Source: Polyangium jinanense (GTDB lineage Bacteria; Myxococcota; Polyangia; Polyangiales; Polyangiaceae). From it: a stretch of 64,000 bases of DNA. The stretch lies in assembly GCF_028435365.1 (NCBI RefSeq), contig NZ_JAGTJJ010000007.1, positions 186,001-250,000 on the forward strand, written 5' to 3'. The notes below the pieces were generated by a model. That model was not told the origin of the DNA. It saw only the letters and a program-made list of their open reading frames with translations, and made no database searches. This document shows positions 9,701 through 18,900 of this stretch, piece by piece. Both the position numbers and the translations under genes were made by a program. Every line of letters begins with the position of its first letter. Positions within the stretch are counted from its first letter, which is position 1.

Positions 9701-11240
9701 CCTCGAGGGGGAGCAAGTGGTGTTGGCCCAGAAAAACGGCGAACCGACGAAGGTCGTCCTGCGCGAGGACATACCCCTCGAGCTCGTGTATTGGTCGAAC
9801 AGCGTAGTCCAGTCGGTGATGACCCGGATCAAGGCCGAGGTGGAGCGCATCCCGACCACGCTCGTCCACAACATGCTTTCGTGGGCCGAAGGCGATTACT
9901 TCCGGGCTGCGGTGGAGCTCCACGAGCATTCGCTCGCGCTCCTGCGCGATCTCGAGCGGGTGGCGGGGGGGCTCGTCGACGTGGCCGAGTATTACGAGAA
10001 GGTCAAAGCGAAGATCGAGGAGTTCGTGAAGGAGGCCGGCGTGCGCCTCCAGGAAATCGAAGGCGAGGTGGCCGAGGCGCGGGTCGACATCACCGCCGCG
10101 CGCGCGCTGCTCGCCGAGGAAACGATTCGCGTCGACGGGGTCAATGCGCGGCGCCTGGACGTCTTGCAGAATCGAGTGCCGTATTTCGTGTACCACCGGC
10201 CCCGCGGCATCGACCCCGCGGCAGAGATGCCCGCGGTCGATCTCATCCCCGGATCACTCGGGGCCATCCTGCCCGCGGCCTTCGCGACGACGGTCGAGCC
10301 GCCGGACGATCTGCGCGAGCTTCTCGATCTCTTGCGCGACGCGCCGATCGGCTGGTTCACGCAGGGTCCGGTGATCCTGCGGGATTTGGACAAACTCGAC
10401 ATCCTCCGGCGCGCGCTGCTCATGGCGCGGGCGCGCGCGGGCGTGGCGCCCGAGCGGGTATTCGTCGCGGTGAGCCCCGCCGCCGTGAAGCTCACGGGGA
10501 TGTGGAACGCGTGGTCAGGGGCGATCAAAAACAAACGCGTCGCGTCGGCGGGTTACGTCATTCGCCCGAAAGAGGAGCAGAGCCTGAGGGATCTGCGGCG
10601 CGCCGCGGAGGAGATCGTTTCGCTCGGCGATCTGGCCTCGGGAGAGCACGGCGGGCCTCGCGTGGCCCGGCGCGCGGCCGAGGAGCTCGAGCACATCGCA
10701 CGCGTCGCGACGAGCGTTTATCTGCGCTTTGGCAAGGTGCCGGCGACCTTGCGGCTCGCGTGGTCGGAGGTCATGGGGCCCTACGATCCGGCCGTGGGCC
10801 TGCGGAGCCTCGCTGCATTGCCGCGATGGGACGAGGTCGACGTCGTCCTGCGGCTCCACTTGCAGGCGCTCGTCGATTGGCTCTTCTCGCGCGTGAATGC
10901 GGCCGAGCCCGAGGCGATGGGCCTGATGAACGACATCGTGCGCGCGGCGCTCCTGCTCGCGAGCCACGTGCCCGTGGATCGGCTCGTGTCGGGCCCGGTG
11001 GCGAAAGACGTGCTCGCGAAAGTCGGCGGGCTCTTCGAGGTGACCGTGGACGCGGAGCGGCTGCGCGCGGGGATGCACGCCATCGTCGCGGTCGAGTCGA
11101 ATACGGTGCAAGGGGTCGTGGAGGATCTCGGCCCGAATGCGGCATTCGTGCGCGTCATTCGCGCGACCGCTTCGGCCGTGCAGATCCCGAAGGGCGCGAC
11201 GGTCACGTTCTCCGAGCCGTCCTCGGGGGCGAACACGTGA
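6792..11240 (+). CDS. Large fibre-like protein: paralog 4 N-terminus + propeller + coiled coil
   Basis: The protein has 1482 residues. Residues 1-~385 are a diverged copy of the domain in the two preceding genes: LYTGRTLTHTTLASDQ, TPGVVAGLDV, and later FYVEVAPVPIEQLDGIL with a LLVPVTERDY strand. Residues ~520-820 are beta-rich with repeated short blades (IGYRVAALPFG, GYAAVFVVSGNDL, KAYVFASVYDG), like a lectin or sialidase-type propeller. Residues ~830-1130 are mostly charged heptad-like helix. The last ~350 residues are helical and end in a small beta segment. The order of anchor, propeller and coiled coil would suit a tail fibre or host-recognition protein of the particle, but this is an inference from architecture only. 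It ends in GTGA overlapping the next gene. Confidence 0.5.
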   Translation: MRVRPIAMPFDGEHAVAVEPQMAPAVEAGWRARSNLYTGRTLTHTTLASDQVAREGRLAIAGQWVTPGVVAGLDVRFSLVAENKMVNGTETTVMVSYVEVSPGRGLTARGEDVVVPRKMRVKSIDVIQRSQAFFQPPTSDGWPAGSFHAGVLVLRPVVWERKDPVPFDLDPEDYAFEDLRIVEGCELLLHPWPWVPAASTRNRIAWQVFEKERALMPGEVLPWEIEGVPIGLVSLLPGSETGHPLFFDRHSVVRRGGVPRARTRLFGGGSARLWQARVEQFGDEIASLDPSRFDDKTAIHDFRWLPPFGVLPRAAIDFIQLNSEGAPWFLQWQKQFFSGNFYVEVAPVPIEQLDGILAACASLAPLDTKEAARVRLLVPVTERDYEPGLLQPEFVSPAFGEAIGNGLTRLSEWLWRRDYVRERQTVLLDSLEGKKTDRFPSVDAGAIADEPEPSYPEAYPEKAYGTDGDLIPALEEALAARWLDGTWEDPRTLKDKIHDVADISLARAADGALEGLVASGIGAYWIRRDSIGYRVAALPFGSNETMSRAAAVNTGGPHVDLFGIVAFNGQQGQLRRWRWSSTLGRYEMSTVYTGFNPTASLAAVSLGNGYAAVFVVSGNDLHCIVQSLSSNLNVLVASRQLPSSQVFTGSVSAIFHEGKAYVFASVYDGTTKLTWYSATISTAPPSVAWSAQAVNAAVEPMSTKSIGLVATNSSRIDVVVNQDDRPMMRGWLENNIFQGFEQVTEDNIIGSFAVTQRREGFLDLIYHDRSNSRIVHRLLGGANSRVIAAWDHNDALVLDAVRTPEGGFEVIDALQPPTGGPYSLHHYVKKADDARQMIAQKGLQGLVAEIDQKRQKVEDFIESGFLRVQSEVQRARQLMITGTTEASRLAVSPVLGVAMGQSPAATRYDLEGLFRRTRSRSERRKLSLPDAVEALSDAANTKADILGSVAWLVREYDLDTTKLVIRGLAYLEGEQVVLAQKNGEPTKVVLREDIPLELVYWSNSVVQSVMTRIKAEVERIPTTLVHNMLSWAEGDYFRAAVELHEHSLALLRDLERVAGGLVDVAEYYEKVKAKIEEFVKEAGVRLQEIEGEVAEARVDITAARALLAEETIRVDGVNARRLDVLQNRVPYFVYHRPRGIDPAAEMPAVDLIPGSLGAILPAAFATTVEPPDDLRELLDLLRDAPIGWFTQGPVILRDLDKLDILRRALLMARARAGVAPERVFVAVSPAAVKLTGMWNAWSGAIKNKRVASAGYVIRPKEEQSLRDLRRAAEEIVSLGDLASGEHGGPRVARRAAEELEHIARVATSVYLRFGKVPATLRLAWSEVMGPYDPAVGLRSLAALPRWDEVDVVLRLHLQALVDWLFSRVNAAEPEAMGLMNDIVRAALLLASHVPVDRLVSGPVAKDVLAKVGGLFEVTVDAERLRAGMHAIVAVESNTVQGVVEDLGPNAAFVRVIRATASAVQIPKGATVTFSEPSSGANT

Positions 11241-12931
11241 CGGTGGAGGCGCTGCGGCGTGTGGGGACCTTGCGCCTCCAGGCGAGGCGCGAGGAGCTCG
11301 TGCGCCGCGGCGCGCTTTTGTTCGAGGACGCGCTCCGGACGGCTTCATTACCGGGGGCAGGGCCGGGGCGGGTGCTCCTCTTGCGTTGGCTCGATATCGG
11401 CGTGATACGAGCCGACATGCCGCCCGCGAGCGTGGCGCTCGCGCTCGAGCAGCGGGTGCGCGCACTCGTGTCGTCGGCGGTACACGGCGAAGAGCCCGGT
11501 GCCGAGCGCGCGGAGGTGGTGTTTTTTCGCGACGAAATCGAGCCCTTCGTGGCGCTCGCGCGGCGCTTGGGCCGAGGCGGGCGCGCGGACGCGTGGTTTT
11601 GGCCGCACGCGGCACCGGGGTTCGTCCCGGGGATGGGTCGCGAAGAAGCGCTGCGATTTGCGCTGCGGGGCGTGATGGAGACCGGCGCGGGGCCACTCGC
11701 GGCGGCGGCGCTCGTCGAGGCACTTTTTTCGACGCGCGGGGCGCTCGAGCCGCTGCTCTTCGTTTTGCGATGGCAGGAGGGATCGGCGCTCGTACGGTCG
11801 CTCGGAGGGATGACGGCCGAGGCGCGTCCGTTCGTCCAGACAGACTCGATGAATGCGGCCGCGCCTTCGATACGCACGAAATCGTTTCGCGAGACCATCG
11901 CTCGGTTCGCCGCGAGCTGGGGGCCGAGCGACGCGCGATCGGTATGGCTCACGGCGATGTTTTTGTTGATCGAGGAGCCCGGTCGAATCGCGGATCCGCG
12001 CCTTGCAGAGCGCGCGGCGGCGGTCGCGACGGCGATCGTCGCGACGAACGGAGACCCGCAGGAGCGAGGGCAAACCACGACGAAGGACGAGGCCGTGGCA
12101 GAGTCGCCACTCGCAGCGCCGGCGCCCGCGGGCGAGGTTGTCGAAACGAACTCGGCGGGAGGGCGTGTCGAATTCAAAGGGAAACCCGCGCGAGACGCCG
12201 CCGAGGAGACGGACGGAGCGAGCGTGGGCGTCGCGGGCGAACCCCGCCCGGAAAAACCCCGCCCGGGCGGACCTCGTGAAGGGGGTGGGTTGTCCGAAGC
12301 TTCGCCGAGGGGCGTTTCCGACGAACCCGCCGCGGCCGCGCGGATCGCGGGCCTTTCGGGATTCGCGAAGGGAGCACTTGTCGGGAAAGTTTCACCCGAC
12401 ACGGCGGACGAAGAGCCCTGGGCGACGGGGGGCTGGGGCGACGGAATTCTGCGGCCTACGGTGGTCGGCGGCTTGTCTTTCTTGATTCCGGTGCTCGAGC
12501 AAATCGGAATTTCGGCGCGGCTCGAGGCCGATCCGCGCCTCTTCGACGTCGGGCTCGCGGCGCGCTTCTTCGTCAGTGTCGCTCGTCGTTTCGGCGCGCC
12601 TGCCGAAGATGCCGCGTTCCTCGCGCTCGGCGGCGATCGCGTGGACGCAAGCTTCGAAGATCCGGCGCTCGGGGAGGAGGTCGAGAGGCTCGTGCGCGAG
12701 CTCCTGCTCGAGGCGCGGAGGTTTTGCCGGAGAAACCTCCGGCTCGGGCTACGCGACTTGGTCTGCCGCCCGGGCCGCATCGGGTCGACGCGCACGCACA
12801 TCGACGTCGTCTTCGATCTGGAAGCGGTCGACATCCGCGTGAGGCGAGCGGGGCTCGATCTGGATCCGGGATGGGTGCCTTGGCTCGGCCGGGTGGTGAG
12901 GTATCATTATCTGCACGGCGCAGACGCGTGA
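11237..12931 (+). CDS. Contractile-injection-system tape-measure/assembly-like protein
   Basis: The protein has 564 residues, starting at GTG 11237 in a GTGA overlap with the previous stop. The N-terminal ~265 residues are helical (LRLQARREELVRRG, VLLLRWLDIGVI). Residues ~268-365 are a disordered Pro/Gly/Glu-rich linker. The last ~150 residues are compact and contain GGLSFLIPVLEQIG and LRDLVCRPGRI, then a strongly patterned end with HIDVVFDL, RRAGLDLDPGW and LGRVVRYHY. That C-terminal pattern is one I associate with proteins annotated as CIS tape measure in eCIS clusters. A tape measure would set the tube length, but the protein is short and the function is not certain. No membrane helix is seen. 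Confidence 0.45.
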   Translation: MTVEALRRVGTLRLQARREELVRRGALLFEDALRTASLPGAGPGRVLLLRWLDIGVIRADMPPASVALALEQRVRALVSSAVHGEEPGAERAEVVFFRDEIEPFVALARRLGRGGRADAWFWPHAAPGFVPGMGREEALRFALRGVMETGAGPLAAAALVEALFSTRGALEPLLFVLRWQEGSALVRSLGGMTAEARPFVQTDSMNAAAPSIRTKSFRETIARFAASWGPSDARSVWLTAMFLLIEEPGRIADPRLAERAAAVATAIVATNGDPQERGQTTTKDEAVAESPLAAPAPAGEVVETNSAGGRVEFKGKPARDAAEETDGASVGVAGEPRPEKPRPGGPREGGGLSEASPRGVSDEPAAAARIAGLSGFAKGALVGKVSPDTADEEPWATGGWGDGILRPTVVGGLSFLIPVLEQIGISARLEADPRLFDVGLAARFFVSVARRFGAPAEDAAFLALGGDRVDASFEDPALGEEVERLVRELLLEARRFCRRNLRLGLRDLVCRPGRIGSTRTHIDVVFDLEAVDIRVRRAGLDLDPGWVPWLGRVVRYHYLHGADA

Positions 12932-12949
12932 AGGGGAGCCCGGGAAGAC

Positions 12950-15900
12950 ATGCCACCCCAATTCGCACAGAGCCCGACGAAGACCGAAAAGAGCGCCGCG
13001 CCTTCTCCGCGCAGCAAGTCCGCCGAGCCTTCCGGCAAGGCCGGCCTGCCGGCGTATTTGGCCAAGCACGTCGAGGACCCCGCGAAGCAAAAGGAGCGCG
13101 AGCGGCTCGAGGAGCTCGACGCCGCCGTCACCTCGGCGGAGTGGAGGGCGTGCGCGGGTGATCTCATGGTCTGGGACGCGGATCCGCTGCCGCCCGGGCC
13201 GAGCCCGAAGGATTTTCGGAGCGCCGCGTATGATCTGAAATGGAAGGGCGCGGCCGGCGACGCCCCGCTCGCCGCCTTCCTCGAGGCATTGCCGCCGGAG
13301 CGTGCGCCCCACAAGGAGGCGCTCGCCGCGGCGACGAAGGATCACGCGGCCGACATCAAATACGTGACGACGCTCGATCAAGCCATCGCGCAGTTCACAT
13401 CCGGCGGCTCCGCGGCGAATGTGTCGTCCGCGTTCCTCGGCGCCTATCTGCCGATCAGCCCCGACGGCAGGCGGAACATGCAGGCCGACCCCTCGCGGCT
13501 CACCGCGCTCCGCAGCTTCACGCCCAAAGCGACGCGGAGCGAGACGGCGGAGATCCGCGAGGCGGCGCGCGTCGCGATGCTGCAAAAGCTCGAGGCGCCA
13601 GTCACCTCGGCGATCGGCGCGCCGGAGAGCGAGAAAAAGGAGCGCGAGGAGATCGAGGCGGCGTACAAGGAGCTGCACAAGAAGATCGACGTCGCGCTCG
13701 GGAAAGCGCCGCCGTCGAAGAAGCGCGCGGAGCGGAAGCTCGAGGAGAAGCAGCTCGCCACGATCAAAGAGCTCGTCCAGGCCGCGAAGCCGAAGGTGCG
13801 TGATCGCCTCTATGCCGACGCGTCCCTGATGGCGAAGCTCAGGCAATACACGAGCGCCACGCAGATGGACGGCCTCGTCGCGGAGCTCGATCAGACGAGC
13901 GCCGTCATCAATCGGATGATGCAGGCCCGGATGGCCGCGGCGGGATCGCCCGACAAGGCCGTGATCGACGCGCTCGCGTCGTATTGCACCGAGCATTCGG
14001 GGGAGACGGGCCGGGCCGCGCGCGATCGGCTGATGCGCGATCAGCGCTTTCACGCGGCCTTGCGCCCGCCGATTTCGACGCCCGCCCGCCGGAGGGCGCT
14101 GCGCCTCGTCGAGAGCGGAATCGACGAGCCCACGCCGCTCGACGGCGTCCATGCGGCGGTCGCCGCGAGCAACTCCGTCGATCTCGGCGCGGCGCTCGCG
14201 AAGCTCCTTTCGGATCGCGAAACGCTCCTCGAGCTCCGGTTCGATCTCAAATTTCACCATGCAATGCTCTCGTTCCAGGGCACGGTCACGGTGGATGGCC
14301 TCACGGCTCGCCCGTACGACCTCTGCCTGCAGGCCTGGGGTTTGTCCGGGGTATTCAAGTTGCCCGGTTCCCCCGACGCGCAGGTGCAGGAGAACGTCAG
14401 CGACAACGCGGACCCGCCTTCGCAGAAGGAGCTCGACGAGCTCTACGAGACGGTGTTTTACCCGAAGATCGACGAGCTATACGCCCAGCTCGATACGTGG
14501 ACGTACGTATCCGACAGCAACGTGCTCGGCATCCTGCACGGGTTTCAGGCCGACGTCGCGAAGGAGCCTCACGTCACGATCGTACGGCGCGGAAAGATCG
14601 CGCCGGGGCCGAAGTTCCTGGAGCTCTACGAGCAAAAGCACGGCGCAGGGCTGCGCGCGAAGATCAACGCGGGGATCGACGCGGGGGCGAACCTCGCCGA
14701 ATGCGAGCGCGTGCTCGGGATCCGGCGCGACTCGGCGGCGACGGACGCCGCGCAAGGAAAGGATCTCGCCGGCCCCCGAAAAGCCGCCGGCCTCGAGCAG
14801 GCGCTGCGCGAGGTGCTCGCGGACGACAAGCCGGTCACGCTCTGGATCCACGAGTGCGCGCAGAAAATATACGACGAGGTCAACGAATTCTCGTACGCCG
14901 ATAGCAGCGATATCGAAACCGCATTCAACGAGCTGAAATCGCACGTCACGGACGCGAAGCTCAAAGAGGTTGGTGACCTGACGGGCAAGGGGCCGCCCAA
15001 TTTGTACGTGCTGCACGAGGCGGCCTATCAAGAGCTCGGCGGGTCGCTGAGCGTCGATATCACGAAGAGGACCACGCCAGAGGAGAGGGCAAGCGCGCTC
15101 GCCGCCGTCGGCATGAACCAGGAGGCCATCGACCAGCGCACATACGGCGACGACACGACCGCGCAGCGCCGCGGCATGCTCGAGGCAGCACGGAAAAAGG
15201 CCGCGGGCGAGCTCTTTTCATTGCTCGAGCGGGCCGCCCCGCACAACTTGCAGGCCATCGGGCAGAAATACGCGGAGGCGAGGGCGCCGAAGCCCGAGAA
15301 CCTGCCCCCGAACAAGGAGGGGGACGCGGACCCCGACGCAGCGGCGGAGCTCGAGAAGTTTTACCGCGCGGAGTATGGCATCACGGTCGCGCATCATTTC
15401 GTGATGACCGCCGAGCGCGTCGCGAACAACCCTTACCTGTCGCAAGGAAAGAAAAAGGAGCAGCTCCTCACTGAAATGGGCGGACCCGTCGAGGGCGCGC
15501 CGATCGCGGTCGCCGCCGACGAACTCGCGATCAAGGACAGGTTCTCGGTCTCCCCGGAGTTCAGCGAGGAGACGGCGGAGCAGATCGCCTCGGAAATCCA
15601 GGCCGAGCTCAAGCAACCCTTCCCGCGAGCTCAGATCATCGGCGACAAACTCGCAGGGTACCTGCCCGAGGAGCAGCGCCTCATCCAGGCCCATTTCCGC
15701 AAGGTGAGCGGAGGGCTGGACATACGGTTCTTCGTGCAATCCCACCAGGCGAAGCGGATGCCGCAGGGCCAGGGAGGGCTGCAAGGCAGCCGCGCCGAGG
15801 TGGAGCGATTGCTCGAGCTGACCGAGAAGGGCAAGAGCTCGTTCGTGGTCAAGCTACGTATCTTCGCCGAGGCAGGCGACGTGGACGCGATTTTCCGCGC

Positions 15901-18900
15901 GATCGAGAGCGCCAAGCCGGAGGACAGGAGCGCGGCGCTCGCCGACGGGCGGACGATGGCGGCGCTGCGAGGCGCCGGCCGTGACGTCGAGTGGAATCGA
16001 ATCTACAAGGGTTTGACGAATCAGGCCGACATCGTCGACATCATGGAGTCGCGCGCCCACGGCAAGGGCGGCATCTCGGGGCTCTTCAGCTTCACGCACG
16101 AAGAGGGGATGCGCAACGACATCCGCGCGTACATGCGCCGGCGAAAAGCCGCGCTCGTGAAGGAGGTCGACGCGGACGAGGCGTTCCAGAAGAGGTCGAA
16201 GGAAGAAAAAGGGGCGGAGATCATGCGGCGCATGCGCGAGGAGTGCGTGCGCACGTTCGCGGATCCGAACCTGCGAGCGATCATCGACGGGGAGCTCTCG
16301 GGCGCCGAGATGTCCGAGATCCAATCGATGGTCCTGCACGGCGGCGAGGCGGCGCCCGGCGATCTCGTGCTCACGGGGAGCGATTGGAGCGACGCAGACG
16401 GGGCCATTTTGCCGAAGCTCCGCACGCTGTCCGACGCGGATCGGGCGCGATTGCGCAAGGATCCCGAGTTTTTGACGAAGCTCGGGGACATGCTCGACGA
16501 TCCGAGCGAGATGCGGCAGGCGATGAACATCCTCTATGGCACGACTGCCGAAAACCCGGCGGAGGGCGGAGAGGATCACCTGTCGGCGCTCGAGGCAAAG
16601 TCGCGCCCCTATCCGACGTATTACGCCGGCCAGGGGGGCAAACCCGCTGGGGGGACCTCGCCGGGCGCACGAGGAGCACCCCGCCGCGCGGACGCGCAGG
16701 AGATCCTCGATCACCTGGTGCAGCTGTCTCCGGAGCAACTCCGGGCCTTGCTCGCCGACGCGTCGCTCGTCGAGCAGGTGCGCAAGGCTTGCGGCCACGA
16801 CGCTGCTCGGCTCGAGATGATCGAGCGGATCCTCGATTTCGACATCGAATCGACCGGCGCGCCGGACCCAATCGCGGGCGCGAACGACGCGATGGCGAAG
16901 GCCAAGGCGCGGCTGCGCGTGATCGAGCACCAAGCGAAAACGGGGCTCGCCGCGGCGTCGATGATGTCCTGGAATGCGACGCTCCGGCAAGCGCAGGCCG
17001 TTTACCGGACGGAATGCAAGATCGAGCAAAAGGATGAAAAGAAGCCGGCGGGCGAGCCGAAGAAGGAAGAAGCAAAGCCCGCCGCGCCCTCGACGAAGAC
17101 GGACGGCAACAAAAAGGAGAAGACGTACGGGGACGACGATCTCTTCGCGAAGGTAGGCACGACGTCCAAGGCGGAGAATACCGCGGCGCGCGGTCGGGTA
17201 TGGAAAGAAGTCAAAAACGAGGTGACGGAGAACCTCGCGAAATCGGGCAGCGGTACGCCGTCCGACGTGAACGCGGGCGACGTGATTGGCAGGGCGGTGC
17301 TCGGAGAAGAGGATCCCACCGACGCGTACTTCAAGGAGCAGCTGGGGATCGACGACGACGAGGAGGGAATGCTGGCCGCGGTGCGCGGGGCCTCGAACGA
17401 GCACTTGATCCACGAATGGACCTCGGTCACCCGCGCGAAGCCGCCGCCCGGCGGGAGCGCGGAAGATACGCTCCAGGCGAAATACGACGCGTGGGTCGCG
17501 GCGCGCAAGGGGGAGGAGACGGCCGAGAAAGAGGAGGCCGAGAAAAACAAACCCAAAGGGCCCGAGGCGAGCACGCCGCCGACGAGCGACGAGCTTCCAA
17601 AGCCGAACGATACGAGCGCAGCCGCCAAGGCGGCCGAAGGGCCCAAAGGCCCCGACGGGAATGCCGCGCCGCCGCCCGCCCCGGCCCAAAGCGTGCCCGG
17701 GGTCAACGAAAAGGCCGCGCCCGAGCCGGAGCCGGAAAAGCCACCGGAGCCCTACCACACGCGCACCCTCGTGGCGCGCGCGGTCTTCGCGGGTCACGTC
17801 ATCGACGTCTCGAAGAGCTTCGACGATCTCGTCCTGAAACATACCGGCGGCGCCTTCGCGGACGACGCCGAATACACGGACGAGGACAGGAAAAAGCGGC
17901 GCGCTCGAGACAACAAAGAATACACCGACCTACGCAAGCTCGTGCGGGACCGCATCCCGGGGCTGCCGTCCGCGATCATCGCGTCGGCGATCGGCGCGCC
18001 GCACGAGGGCGCGAACCCCGCAGAGCAAAAGGCGGAGCTCGCGCTCATCCAGGGGCCGACGCGCGCCGCGACGACGCAGTTCGAGTTTTTCCAGGACGAT
18101 TACAAGCTTCAGCGGACCCGCGACGGCACGAGCGATGCGGGCTTCGATCTCCAGGCGTCTTTCGGCGTGAGCGGCGGCTCCCTCGACATCGCGAACGAGG
18201 AATACCGGGCCGCGCTGCGCAAGGCGCGCGTCACGCAAAAAGAAAAAGGCGAGCTCTACGGCGACGTCACCGAGACGGAGGCCGAGGAGGAGATCGCGCC
18301 GGCCGCGGAGCGCGCCAAAGAGGCGCTGCAGGAGTTCCGGCAAGCGAAGGCGAAGGTCGCAAACATCGCCGCGACCGTGGTGAGCACGCTCGTGGCCGCG
18401 GTCGTGACGGTATTGACCGCGGGCGCGGCTGGCCCGCTCATGGTGGCGCTCGCGGGCGCGCTCGTCGGCGCGAGCTCGGCGGCGGCGGGCGCGCTCGTGC
18501 ACGAGGCGATCGAGGGCAGCGATTACGAGCTCGGAAACGAGGGGCTCAAATCGATCGCGACGGACGCGGTGATGGGCGCGGTGACGGCGCTCGGCGGATA
18601 CTGGGCGCGGAGCGCGATCGCGAGGATCGCCGAGACGCGCAAGATGGCAGGGGCCCTCTCGTCAATCCAGAAATCCATCAAGGAGATGCCGCCAGCGACG
18701 CGGTTCTTGATCGAAGCTGCGGAGCAGGGCGTTTACGGGGCCGCCGATACAGCGCTCAATGGACTCACAGGGAGCGCGGCGGCGCTCTTGAACCCGTTTG
18801 ATCTGGTCAAACACGGGCTCAACGAGGGATGGCAGCGAAACCTGAAGGCGGCGAAGGAGCGTTTGGCCTCGGTGCCCGGCGAGGCCTGGCACGCGTTCGT

